NCBI RefSeq assembly: GCF_019443425.1
Contig: NZ_CP080382.1
Coordinates: forward strand, 2,170,001 to 2,234,000
Direction: 5' to 3'
DNA: 64,000 nt
DNA from: Arthrobacter sp. PAMC25284
GTDB taxonomy: Bacteria; Actinomycetota; Actinomycetes; Actinomycetales; Micrococcaceae
Shown: in pieces, positions 55,996 through 64,000 of the stretch
Numbering within the stretch: the first letter of the stretch is position 1
Layout of the letters: every line of letters starts with the position of its first letter
The notes under the pieces: generated by a model
Told to the model about the DNA's origin: nothing
Database searches by the model: none
What the model saw: the letters and a program-made list of their open reading frames with translations, nothing else
Program-made: the position numbers and the translations under genes

Positions 55996-56016
55996 GGGAT
56001 GCGGCAGGGGATGCAC
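55983..56016 (+). repeat. 12-nt tandem repeat across the response-regulator stop codon
   Basis: GGGGATGCGGTA, GGGGATGCGGCA and GGGGATGCAC follow head to tail. The first unit encodes the last residues and supplies the stop codon TAG. Confidence 0.8.
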
Positions 56017-56240
56017 GCTGCCTGAACGCAGGTCCGGACTCGAGCCTCCGGCCATGCCGGGGCGCCAAGGCCACCCGCCCTGACCGGGACTCGACGCCGG
56101 CACCGCTCACGCTCCCGGGCGGCCTCTTGCACTGCCAGTTGCGGGGGTCTAGCGTGAAACGCACATGCAACACCAGCGCGGCTGTCCCTGGTGAATCCTC
56201 CCGCAGACAGCGCAGCTGAGCAGGACATCTAGGAGCAGAA

Positions 56241-58964
56241 ATGGATTCTGCAGGCCGCAGGGCACAGGAAAGCCTCGTTGTGGAACTTAGTGCGCTGGGT
56301 TCCGCGCAGGTGTCGCTGGTCGGCGGCAAAGCGCTGAACCTTGGAAAGCTCGCCGCAGCGGGGTTTCCGGTGCCGGACGGCTTCTGCCTGACCACGGTGG
56401 CCTACCGGATGGCTGCCCCGGCGGGGCTGGACGGGCTGGCTGCGCAACTGGACACCCTGGTCCCCGGCGGTTCGTCGGACGGCACCACTGCCACCGACCG
56501 GCCAACGCCGGGCGAACTGGCACGGCAAGCCCGTGAGCTGATCGTGAGCGCGCCGATACCGGCCGCCGTTGATGCAGCTCTTCGCGCCGCCTACGCCGCA
56601 ATGGGCCCGTCGACCGTCGTGGCAGTCAGGTCATCGGCAACCGCGGAGGACCTGCCCTTCGCCAGTTTCGCGGGCCAGCAGGATTCCTTCCTCAACATTG
56701 CCGGAGGCGACGCGGTAGTCCAGTCCGTCCGACGCTGCTGGGCCTCGCTCTGGACGGAACGGGCGGTGATGTACCGTTTCGCGAACGGCATCAGCCAACG
56801 CACAGTCACCCTCGCCGTCGTCGTTCAGGAGTTCGTGGCTGCGGCTCAGGCGGGCGTGCTGTTCACCGCCAATCCGGTCACCGGAGTGCGGACCGAGACG
56901 GTGATCGACGCCAGCGCAGGGCCGGGTCGCGCGGTGGTGTCCGGCAGCGTGAACCCGGAGCACTTCCTCGTGGAGTCGGCATCGGGCCGGATCCTGCAGC
57001 ACACAACACCACCCCCGAACGGGCGCGGACCCAGGCCCGGACTGGCCGATGCCCAGGCCATGGACCTCACCGCAACGGCCGGTAGCGTCCAGCGGCTGTT
57101 CGGCGCACCCCAGGACGTGGAATGGGTCATTGATGCCGGGGGCAAGGTTTGGCTGACGCAGTCCCGGCCGATCACGGCACTGTATCCGCTGCCGGTCACC
57201 GGAACAGACGGGGGAGACAGCCGCCCTCAGGACGGCTCGCGCGTTTACCTTTGCGGCACCCTGCTGCAGGGGCTCACCCGGCCGATCACCCCGCTGGGGA
57301 TCGCGGTACTGAAGGCAATAACAGACCGCAAAGGAAAATGGGACTACGCCTACCCCGGGCTTCGCATGTACATAGACCTGGCACCGATCATCCGCAACAA
57401 GCGGGGCCGACGTTACCTGCTGCGCATCCTGCCGCTGGCCGACGGCAGAGCCGCGGCGGTCATTTCCGCGCTTCTGGCGGATCCGAGGTTCGCCGTCCGG
57501 AAGCACCAGCCGCGGAGAACGAGGCAAGGACGCACCGCACCGGAGACGTCCGGTGCCGGTACGGCGGCCAGCCTGGCTCTCCTGCCGGGGTTTCTTTGGG
57601 CCCTGATCGGCGCGGCCGTGCGACCTCGGGCGGAACTGGAACGGGCCCACGCGTACCAGGAACGACTTGAAGCGGAGCTGGTCCTGCCCGAACCCGCCAC
57701 TGCGGTCCGGCGGCTGGAGCATGTCCGGGGCATCCTCGATCCGGCTTTCGACGGGGTGGTCCTGACCACTGTGCCCGGGCCGACCGCCGGCTACCTCATG
57801 CTGGCCTTGGCCCGCAGGCTCCTGCGTGGCATCGCCGATCCCCGGGAACTCGAGACGGTGCTGCGCGGGCTTCCGCACAATGTGACCACCGAGATGGACC
57901 TGGAACTGTGGAAACTGGCCGAAGCCATCGGAGCGGACTCCGCTGCCCGTGCCGTTTTCCTGGCCCAGAACCCCGGGACTCTGGCTGGCCGGTATCTCGA
58001 TGGCCTTCTCCCCCAGGCGGCTCAGTCCGGCCTGCGGGAGTTCCTGGCCCGCTACGGCCACCGAGCTGTGGCGGAGATCGATCCCGGCATGCCCCGATGG
58101 TCGGAACAGCCGGACCATATCCTCGGCATGATCACCAATTACCTGCGCGTGCAGGACCCGGAACAGGCCCCGGACCGGCAGTTCGCGCGTGCGGCAGAGC
58201 ACGCGGACGCCCGGGTCAGAAGCCTGGTTGAGCGCAGCCGCGGCAGAAGCAGGCTGCGCGCGCGCCTGGTTCAGTTGTGCCTTAGCCGCGCCCGCCAGTT
58301 GTCCGGCCTGCGGGAGCTGCCGAAGTTCTACTTTATCCTCGTCCTCGCCGAAATGCGCCGGCAGCTGCTCGCAGTCGGGGCGGATCTGGTCCGCGCCGGC
58401 CGCATCAACGACGCGGACGACATCTTCTTCGTCGATTTTGACGAGGCCCGCGTCGGCCTGCGGGGTGCCGATTTGCACGGCCTGGTCGCGGAGCGCCGCC
58501 AGGTTTACCGCAGGGAAATGCAACGACGGCGAATTCCGCGGATCCTGCTCTCGGACGGCACCGACGTCGAGGCCGTGTTGCTGGCGGCAGCCCCGCACGC
58601 CGACGGCGCCCTGGCCGGCACGCCGGCATCCGCGGGGACTGCGACGGGAAAAGTACGGGTCATCACGGACCCTGTCGGCGCACGCCTGGAACCGGGGGAA
58701 ATCCTGGTAGTCCCTTCCACGGATCCAGGCTGGACTCCCCTGTTCCTGACGGCCGGCGCCCTGGTAATGGAGATGGGCGGGGTTATCTCGCACGGAGCGG
58801 TGGTGGCCCGGGAGTACGGTATTCCGGCGATCGTCGGCGTCCCGGATGCCACCACCCTGCTGCACACCGGAGAGACAGTCGTGGTGGACGGGGCGGCCGG
58901 GACGGTGCGGCTTGCTGGTGCGGAGAGACACGCCGAACCGCTGGTCGATTTGACCCCGCACTAG
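56241..58964 (+). CDS. PEP-synthase/rifampin-phosphotransferase-like enzyme
   Basis: 907 residues with the dikinase plan. An N-terminal ATP-grasp PEP/pyruvate-binding domain (about 10-320) has LVGGKALNLGKLAAAGFPVP, AVRSSATAEDLPFASFAGQQ and VLFTANPVTGVRTE. A long middle region follows, then a C-terminal swivelling phospho-histidine domain with GGVISHGAVVAREYGIPAI (His851). The PEP/pyruvate TIM barrel of true PEP synthase is missing. This architecture matches rifampin phosphotransferase (Rph, about 865 residues) and related phosphotransferases that move phosphate from ATP to a small molecule via the swivelling His. The acceptor is unknown. AGGAGCAGAA precedes the ATG. Confidence 0.85.
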   Translation: MDSAGRRAQESLVVELSALGSAQVSLVGGKALNLGKLAAAGFPVPDGFCLTTVAYRMAAPAGLDGLAAQLDTLVPGGSSDGTTATDRPTPGELARQARELIVSAPIPAAVDAALRAAYAAMGPSTVVAVRSSATAEDLPFASFAGQQDSFLNIAGGDAVVQSVRRCWASLWTERAVMYRFANGISQRTVTLAVVVQEFVAAAQAGVLFTANPVTGVRTETVIDASAGPGRAVVSGSVNPEHFLVESASGRILQHTTPPPNGRGPRPGLADAQAMDLTATAGSVQRLFGAPQDVEWVIDAGGKVWLTQSRPITALYPLPVTGTDGGDSRPQDGSRVYLCGTLLQGLTRPITPLGIAVLKAITDRKGKWDYAYPGLRMYIDLAPIIRNKRGRRYLLRILPLADGRAAAVISALLADPRFAVRKHQPRRTRQGRTAPETSGAGTAASLALLPGFLWALIGAAVRPRAELERAHAYQERLEAELVLPEPATAVRRLEHVRGILDPAFDGVVLTTVPGPTAGYLMLALARRLLRGIADPRELETVLRGLPHNVTTEMDLELWKLAEAIGADSAARAVFLAQNPGTLAGRYLDGLLPQAAQSGLREFLARYGHRAVAEIDPGMPRWSEQPDHILGMITNYLRVQDPEQAPDRQFARAAEHADARVRSLVERSRGRSRLRARLVQLCLSRARQLSGLRELPKFYFILVLAEMRRQLLAVGADLVRAGRINDADDIFFVDFDEARVGLRGADLHGLVAERRQVYRREMQRRRIPRILLSDGTDVEAVLLAAAPHADGALAGTPASAGTATGKVRVITDPVGARLEPGEILVVPSTDPGWTPLFLTAGALVMEMGGVISHGAVVAREYGIPAIVGVPDATTLLHTGETVVVDGAAGTVRLAGAERHAEPLVDLTPH

Positions 58965-58978
58965 TCACATGACAATAG

Positions 58979-59016
58979 CCGGGTGGCATTAACCCGGTGC
59001 CGCTAAAACCCGGGTT
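58979..59016 (+). terminator. competing hairpins after the PEP-synthase-like gene
   Basis: Three short arms occur in a row: CCGGGT (58979-58984), AACCCGG (58991-58997) and CCGGGTT (59010-59016). The middle arm can pair with either neighbour. It may be a simple terminator. Confidence 0.35.
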
Positions 59017-59305
59017 GCAGGGCTTCGCGTTGCCAGGACGGGTACGAACCGGGTCCGCACGGGGTCCAAACCGCGGCCTGAATCGCTGCCTGCGCAGGCT
59101 GCCGCGGCCCGGAAAATACCAGGCAGTGACGCACCAACCGTGATCGGATCGTGCCCTAACAAAGCATCCCTTAACCACAAACCACCGCTTCGGCCTCTTG
59201 CACCGCGGGCCCCGGCCCCGTACGTTGGGGACAGCGGACGAATGTCTCCGCAGCCGTTGGCCTTATGGCCGCCGGAGATCAGCAGCATTTCAGAAGGATA
59301 TTGGC
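59017..59305. other. non-coding interval upstream of cspA
   Basis: With the preceding hairpins this gap is about 340 bases. No gene is supported. It should hold the cspA promoter and a long 5' leader, as is usual for cold-shock genes, but no clear -35/-10 pair or cold-box could be picked out by eye. Confidence 0.4.
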
Positions 59306-59509
59306 ATGGCTACAGGCACAGTTAAATGGTTCAACGCCGAAAAGGGTTTTGGCTTCATTGCCCCGGATGACGGGTCGGCCGACGTTTTCGCCCACTACTC
59401 GGCAATCGCCAGCAGCGGCTACCGCTCGCTCGACGAGAACCAGAAGGTCGAGTTCGACGTCACCCAGGGTCCGAAGGGCCCGCAGGCTGAGAACATCCGC
59501 CCGCTCTAA
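59306..59509 (+). CDS. cspA: cold-shock protein (CspA family)
   Basis: 67 residues, the normal size. The two RNA-binding motifs are intact: KGFGFIAP (RNP1, about 13-20) and DVFAHYSAI (RNP2, about 27-35). [14 protein letters not shown] and [13 protein letters not shown] are the standard ends. It binds single-stranded nucleic acid and melts RNA structure. The ATG at 59306 has AGAAGGA upstream; the longer frame from 59198 is leader. A hairpin terminator follows at 59566. Confidence 0.96.
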   Translation: MATGTVKWFNAEKGFGFIAPDDGSADVFAHYSAIASSGYRSLDENQKVEFDVTQGPKGPQAENIRPL

Positions 59510-59565
59510 GTACAACGGAAGCAGCCCCGGCCATCCGGCCGGGACCTAATCCCCATAGACCACAT

Positions 59566-59596
59566 CGCCCCTCCGGAGGATTCCTTCGGAGGGGCG
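59566..59596 (+). terminator. rho-independent terminator after cspA
   Basis: CGCCCCTCCG (59566-59575) pairs with CGGAGGGGCG (59587-59596), followed by TTTGTGTG. A second GC-rich hairpin, CCCGGCC/GGCCGGG, lies between it and the stop. Confidence 0.75.
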
Positions 59597-59676
59597 TTTG
59601 TGTGTGCGGGCGTTTTGCCGGCCGCTCGCCCATCCTTTGCCGGGCCTAAAGACGGTGTTGGGCTCCCGGTGAGGGA

Positions 59677-59979
59677 GTGCTCCCACACCTGCTGATTCTG
59701 GCCGGAGGGGCGGGCCCTCACCGTTTAGAGGACGTTCATCTGACGAGACGCTCCTCGCACGGGCTCTGGGGCGGCGGCAGGTACGTCTACAACAACGTCG
59801 ACCCCACGATTCACGCCACCCGGGGTTTCGAGGAGCCCGTCACGCCCGGGGTGAAACTTCACGGCCTGCTGACCGTCAACCTTGGGGCCGGAACCCTGGA
59901 CCACGTCATCAACAACACCGGCGAGCCGGCCTCGACTGACGCGGTGGGAGTGCCCAGCTACGTCGCCAATTTCGGTTGA
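59677..59979 (+). CDS. uncertain ORF, possibly a gene remnant (100 aa)
   Basis: The second half (GGRYVYNNVDPTIHATRGFE, then HGLLTVNLGAGTLDHVINNT and STDAVGVPSYVANFG) has the balanced composition and beta-rich look of real protein, whereas the first ~30 residues do not. The GTG start lacks a useful ribosome binding site. It may be the 3' end of a gene whose front was lost, or a small secreted protein with a wrong start. No family is recognised. Confidence 0.35.
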   Translation: MLPHLLILAGGAGPHRLEDVHLTRRSSHGLWGGGRYVYNNVDPTIHATRGFEEPVTPGVKLHGLLTVNLGAGTLDHVINNTGEPASTDAVGVPSYVANFG

Positions 59980-60070
59980 GAAGCCGGCGGGCGGGGACTG
60001 TGGTTCCCGCCCGCCTCATTCGCACTGCGGGGCAAGGAATTTTCTGACAGCTGGGAGGTTAGCCTGAAGT

Positions 60071-61103
60071 ATGAAAGCCATCGTGTACCGCACCACGGGA
60101 GACCCGTCCGTCCTTGAGCTGATCGAGCGGGACGCCCGCGAACCGGGATCCGGGGAGGTCCGGGTCCGGATCATGGTCTCCGGCGTGAACCCCACCGATT
60201 GGAAGTCCCGCCGCGGCGCCAAACCCGGCGAGCCCCTGCCATTCGATGACGTGGTGCCGAACCAGGACGGCTCGGGCGTGGTCGACGCTGTCGGCGCCGG
60301 CGTCGATCGCCTCGGGATAGGCGACCGCGTCTGGCTGGCCCTGGCCGCCTACCAGCGCGCCGACGGCGGCTCGGCCCAGGAATTTGCGGTGCTGCCGGCT
60401 GAACGGGTCTTCCCGCTGCCTGCGGAGACCGGGTTCGACGTCGGTGCGAGCCTGGGCGTTCCGGCGATAACCGCGCACCGGACCCTGACCGCGGCCGAGG
60501 ACGGCCCGCGGCGTCTGCGGCCGGGCGCACTGGCCGGCAAGGTTGTGCTTATCGCGGGCGGGGGCCGGCGCTGTCGGCCACGCCGCCATCCAGCTGGCCC
60601 GCTGGGCCGGGGCCGTCGTGATCACGACCGTCAGCGGCCCAGCGAAAGCCGCACTGGCGCAAGCCGCCGGCGCCCACCACATTGTCAATTACCAGGAAAC
60701 CGACGCTGCCGTGGAAATCCGCCGGATCGCTCCCGACGGCGTTGACCTGATTGCCGAGGTGGCCCCCGCGCAGAACGCGGAACTGGATTTGGCCGTGATC
60801 CGCAACCGCGGATCCATTGCCGTGTACGCCAACAACGGCGGCGACCATGTCAGCCTGGACGTGCGCAAACACTTCAGCCTCAATGTCCGGTACCAGTTCG
60901 TGCTGCTTTACACCGTGGGCATGGACGCCATCAACGCCGCCGCCGAGGACATCAATGCCGCCCTCGCAGACGGCGCCCTTCCGGTGGGAGAGGCCGCCGG
61001 ACTGCCGCTGCACCGCTATGGCCTGGCTGACACGGCGGCGGCCCAGGCCGCGGTGGAAGAGAACGTGGTGGGCAAGGTCCTCATCGATGTTGCCGGCCGG
61101 TAG
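60071..61103 (+). pseudogene. NADPH:quinone oxidoreductase (zinc-less MDR family), frameshifted
   Basis: The first frame runs from MKAIVYRTTGDPSVLELIER through MVSGVNPTDWKSRRGA, DQ-type motif VPNQDGSGVVDAVGAGVDRL and LGVPAITAHRTLTAAEDGPR. The NADPH-binding motif AGAVGHAAIQLARWAG and the rest (GAHHIVNYQETDAAVEIRRI, NVVGKVLIDVAGR) lie in the next frame. The break is the G-run in GGCGGGGGCCGG (60558-60569); removing one G restores a protein of about 344 residues, normal for QorA-like enzymes. These reduce quinones or enones with NADPH. Motifs are intact on both sides, so an error in the sequence is quite possible. Confidence 0.82.
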
Positions 61104-61163
61104 CACGCCGAAGCGGGCGGCCCCGGTTTCTTCTGCAGGTCAGCCAGCGTGGATACTGGTGCG

Positions 61164-62987
61164 ATGACTACTCGCGAGTATCCCACTGGAGAGAGCGCAG
61201 GCCTGCCTCAGCAGCCGGAAATTCCGCTCCAGCTGCGGGCCGTCATGAACGGCATTCCTGCAATGGTGGCCTATTGGGACAAGGACCTCCGTAACCGCAT
61301 GGCCAACGCGTCCTACTGCGACTGGTTTGGTACCACGGCGGAGGCACTCCACGGCACGCAGATGAGAGATCTGGTCAGTGCAGAGATCCTCGCGGCAAAC
61401 CATCCCCATGTGGCGAGGGTACTGACCGGGGAGCCCCAGAAGTTCGACCGGACCCTGACAGACCGGACCGGCAGGACCCGCTACACCCATATAGCCTATG
61501 CGCCGGACACCGTGGACGGAGAAGTCCGCGGTTTTTTTGTCCTGATCACGGATATCACGGAACGGGTGCAGGCCGAACGTCACCAACAGCGGGACATGGA
61601 CCGGTACCGCACACTGGCCCGAAGCATTCCCGGCGTTTTCGTGCTCCTGTTCGACTCGGACCTGCGCTATTTGATTGCCGAGGGGCAGGAACTGGAGGCA
61701 TTCGGCTACCGCTCTGCGGATATGGAGGGCCGGCTGCTCCACGATGCTCTGGAGACGGGGCTCGCCGACGAGCTTGAGCCCCGGTACCGGGCAGCTCTCG
61801 CCGGCCAGGAAGTGTCCTGGACCCGGACAATCGGCGACCGCACATACGGGCTCACTGCCCGACCGGTCTTCTCCGACGACGACGCCGCAGGCATGGTGGT
61901 TGCCATGGACGTGACCGAGCGCCTGCAGCAGGAAAGGACCTGGGCAGCCCTGCACGAAATCGCCACCGCAGTGGCCCGCAGCGAGGCGCCGGCGGACATC
62001 GCCGGTCAGGTCGCCTCCATTGTGCGCTCGCTCTTCGACGTGGATTCAGCCGCCGTGACGCGCCTGACCGGTCCGACATCGGCGGAAATCGTCGCCATGG
62101 CACCCATACGCCCACCAACCCTGAGCCGAAAGCACATCTTTTCCGCCAACGATTCCTCCGCCACCGTCCGGGTCGCGGTCACTGGCCAACCGGCGCTCGT
62201 CACCTACTGCCCCGACGGCGGCACGGCCTCCGAGCAGATGCTCGCGGGAGGCTTTCGGTCCTCCGCGGCGGCGCCCATCCGGGTGAACGGCTCGCTGTGG
62301 GGCGTCATTGCCCTGACCTCGAAGTCCCCGACCGGGCTCACCCGCGCGATGCTGGACAGGCTCGCGCAGTTCGCCGAGCTCGTGGAGATCGCGATCGGCA
62401 ACGCCGAGGCCCGTGCGAGCCTGGAGCAGCAAGCCAGCACCGACGCGCTGAGCGGCCTGCCCAACCGGCGCGCCCTGGAAGAGCGCCTTGCCAAGGAAAC
62501 CGCACTGGCACAGTCACAAGGCACAAAGCTCAGCGCCATCGTCCTGGATATCGACCACTTCAAGAAAGTCAACGACTCCTTCGGCCACCCGGCAGGCGAC
62601 GTCGTCATCGTGGAGGTCGCGGCCAGGCTGCGCCAGGTCGCGCGCCAGGGGGAAATCGTGGCCCGCGTCGGCGGTGAGGAATTCGTCTGGCTGTTGCCTG
62701 GAAGTACTGGCGCCGAAGCTGTCCAGGCCGCCGAACGGGCCCGCGCCGCCATCGCGTCAGCGCCTTTCGGAGAGGTCGGCACCGTCACGATTTCCGCAGG
62801 GGTCTGTGAGCTCCGCGAGGCCGGTCAGCGCACCCTCCTGAGCTGCGCCGACCGTGCACTCTATTCGGCCAAGGACGGGGGCAGGAACCGCAGTTACCGC
62901 TACGGGAACGACGCGGACGAGGCCGCGACGGAGGCCTCCCGGCCGGCGCCAGAGGCCGAGGCTGCACTGAAGGCCCGCCGGGCCTAG
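61164..62987 (+). CDS. PAS-PAS-GAF-GGDEF diguanylate cyclase
   Basis: 607 residues from the ATG at 61164 (a GTG five codons earlier is possible). Two PAS domains (about 20-135, MNGIPAMVAYWDKDLRNRMA; about 140-260, SIPGVFVLLFDSDLRYLIAE) precede a GAF domain (about 265-410) and a GGDEF domain (about 425-575). The latter has LSGLPNRRALEERL, VLDIDHFKKVNDSFGHPAGD and the active-site GGEEF, so it should make c-di-GMP. The inhibitory I-site reads RQGE instead of RxxD. There are no membrane segments, so it is a cytoplasmic sensor; the ligand is unknown. Confidence 0.93.
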   Translation: MTTREYPTGESAGLPQQPEIPLQLRAVMNGIPAMVAYWDKDLRNRMANASYCDWFGTTAEALHGTQMRDLVSAEILAANHPHVARVLTGEPQKFDRTLTDRTGRTRYTHIAYAPDTVDGEVRGFFVLITDITERVQAERHQQRDMDRYRTLARSIPGVFVLLFDSDLRYLIAEGQELEAFGYRSADMEGRLLHDALETGLADELEPRYRAALAGQEVSWTRTIGDRTYGLTARPVFSDDDAAGMVVAMDVTERLQQERTWAALHEIATAVARSEAPADIAGQVASIVRSLFDVDSAAVTRLTGPTSAEIVAMAPIRPPTLSRKHIFSANDSSATVRVAVTGQPALVTYCPDGGTASEQMLAGGFRSSAAAPIRVNGSLWGVIALTSKSPTGLTRAMLDRLAQFAELVEIAIGNAEARASLEQQASTDALSGLPNRRALEERLAKETALAQSQGTKLSAIVLDIDHFKKVNDSFGHPAGDVVIVEVAARLRQVARQGEIVARVGGEEFVWLLPGSTGAEAVQAAERARAAIASAPFGEVGTVTISAGVCELREAGQRTLLSCADRALYSAKDGGRNRSYRYGNDADEAATEASRPAPEAEAALKARRA

Positions 62988-63074
62988 CGTCGCTGGTCCG
63001 CCGCGCGTCCGGTGCCTGCGGGGCCGGGGTCTCACGCCGGAGGAGCTCGCCGGCGGGTTTTCCCGGAACTCCCG

Positions 63075-63794
63075 TCAGGAGAGGAAGCCGCGCAACAGCG
63101 CTGCGGTGCCCTCAAGATGCTCGATGGTGGCCCGCTCTGCCGCCTCCGGGTCGCCGCTCAGGATGGCGTCTGCCATCTCCGCGTGCTGGACGTTGGAATG
63201 CTCCAGGTTGGTGACCAGGAACGGGATTCTATCCAAGAGGTTATTAAGCCTGGCCCTGGTTTCCGCCACGGCCGCAACCAGGCTCGGCGAGCCGGTCAAT
63301 TCGGCGATGGCGATGTGGAACCGGGCATCCCGGGGCCGGTAGTTGACCTCGCTGGCGCCCGAGACGTCCGCCAGGCAACTGCGCAGATGGCCCCGGGCCG
63401 CGGCCGACAAATTGGAACCGGCCGCGAGGGCACTGGCCGCCGGTTCGATGACGCCACGAAAGACCAGCACGTCATGGACGTCATCGGGATCGAGCCGCAG
63501 TACCCCCAGTGGTTGCTCGGGCACGCGGGTCTCGGAAATATATGTTCCGCCGTAGCGGCCCCGCTTGACTTCCAGGTAGCCTGCGGCCTGGAGTTCACCC
63601 AGCGCCTCCCGCAGGGTTGCCCGGGACACGCCGAGCCGATCCGCCAGCTCGCGCTCGGGCGGCAGTTTGTCCGCCGGCGCGAAGATCCCGAGCTTGATGG
63701 TCTGCAAAATATGCTCGATGGTTTCCTCGAAGGCATTGCCGCCGCGCACCGGCCGCAACATCGCGTACGGCTGCGGCAGAGAAAATTCGGTCAA
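63075..63794 (-). CDS. GntR-family regulator, FadR/FCD subfamily
   Basis: 239 residues starting TTG at 63794, with GGGAGC upstream. The GntR winged helix (about 15-85) has KLPPERELADRLGVSRATLR and LQAAGYLEVKRGRYGGTYIS. The FCD effector domain (about 100-235) has the metal-binding His/Asp pattern in RDARFHIAIAELTGSPSLVA and NVQHAEMADAILSGDPEAAE. FCD regulators respond to organic or fatty acids and usually control a neighbouring catabolic operon. The regulated genes are probably upstream of this gene, beyond the window edge. Confidence 0.92.
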   Translation of the reverse strand: MTEFSLPQPYAMLRPVRGGNAFEETIEHILQTIKLGIFAPADKLPPERELADRLGVSRATLREALGELQAAGYLEVKRGRYGGTYISETRVPEQPLGVLRLDPDDVHDVLVFRGVIEPAASALAAGSNLSAAARGHLRSCLADVSGASEVNYRPRDARFHIAIAELTGSPSLVAAVAETRARLNNLLDRIPFLVTNLEHSNVQHAEMADAILSGDPEAAERATIEHLEGTAALLRGFLS

Positions 63795-63840
63795 GGTCAG
63801 CTCCCATCGGTTGCGAGCCCATATGTGCCACCAATAACGC

Positions 63841-63856
63841 TTTAGGGATCCCTAAA
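63841..63856. promoter_or_regulatory. perfect 16-bp palindrome upstream of the GntR gene
   Basis: TTTAGGGATCCCTAAA lies 47 bases before the regulator start, in the gap shared with whatever lies beyond the window. It is a candidate operator for the FCD-GntR protein. Confidence 0.5.
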
Positions 63857-64000
63857 AGCATAGCCAGCAGACCAATATTCCGCATCCCCTCCGAATATCC
63901 GGTCGATTTCTCGGGAAAACCTTGACGAATGTGACCTGCACCACCACACTTGTGGGATGCCCTTGGACTAATAACAGTCCTTTGGATTTTCGGGCGACAC

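Overview
The window looks like chromosome from a high-GC actinobacterium of the Micrococcaceae, most likely Arthrobacter or Pseudarthrobacter. This rests on codon use, GTG starts, leaderless-type promoters (TAnnnT 6-7 nt before the start codon), the lysC internal-start arrangement, DUF3151 next to class II aldolase, and the general protein character. No phage, insertion sequence, CRISPR array, plasmid gene or rRNA was seen. Most of the content is housekeeping or ordinary accessory metabolism.

Layout. 1-10.3 kb: end of a TetR-type regulator, a LytR_C envelope protein with a small partner, a HAD phosphatase, a Stealth-family sugar phosphotransferase, a CpdA-like phosphoesterase, formaldehyde dehydrogenase, glutathione peroxidase, a secreted M23 peptidase and an MpaB-type oxygenase. 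10.3-16.4 kb: tRNA-Ser(GGA), SRP RNA, dnaX, recR and lysC, with three copies of an 84-85 nt intergenic repeat. 16.4-23.3 kb: an OhrR-type regulator with a clear palindromic operator, then two subtilisin-inhibitor-like proteins flanking a conserved protein, convergent with a large secreted subtilase. 23.5-26.9 kb: purS-purQ-purL. 26.9-29.1 kb: small conserved proteins. 29.2-37.5 kb: a SAM-riboswitch-led sulfur operon (ABC importer, acetyl-CoA synthetase, FMN monooxygenase, O-acetylhomoserine sulfhydrylase, CoA-binding protein). 37.5-48.6 kb: purA, TfoX-like, uracil-DNA glycosylase-like, DUF3151-fba, a TrmH-type methyltransferase, HAD-IIA phosphatase, a lipase-like hydrolase, a GAF-ANTAR regulator, pyrE, an FAD monooxygenase and nadE. 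48.8-52.5 kb: an IclR regulator divergent from a CoA-transferase A/B-thiolase operon. 52.6-64 kb: ankyrin lipoprotein, GlcG/HbpS-like protein, NarL-type two-component pair, PEP-synthase-like phosphotransferase, cspA, quinone reductase, a PAS-GAF-GGDEF protein and an FCD-GntR regulator.

How the parts work together. In the sulfur operon, sulfonate or sulfone import and desulfonation would feed sulfide to O-acetylhomoserine sulfhydrylase. The acetate released would be recaptured by acetyl-CoA synthetase, and a SAM-sensing leader would shut the operon when methionine/SAM is plentiful. The inhibitor/subtilase neighbourhood suggests control of a secreted protease.

A caution on sequence quality. 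Five genes (acs, the monooxygenase, the sulfhydrylase, the lipase-like hydrolase and the quinone reductase) each carry what reads as one surplus base in a G/C run touching a GGCC. All five shifts go in the same direction. That pattern fits a systematic sequencing or polishing error at least as well as real gene decay.
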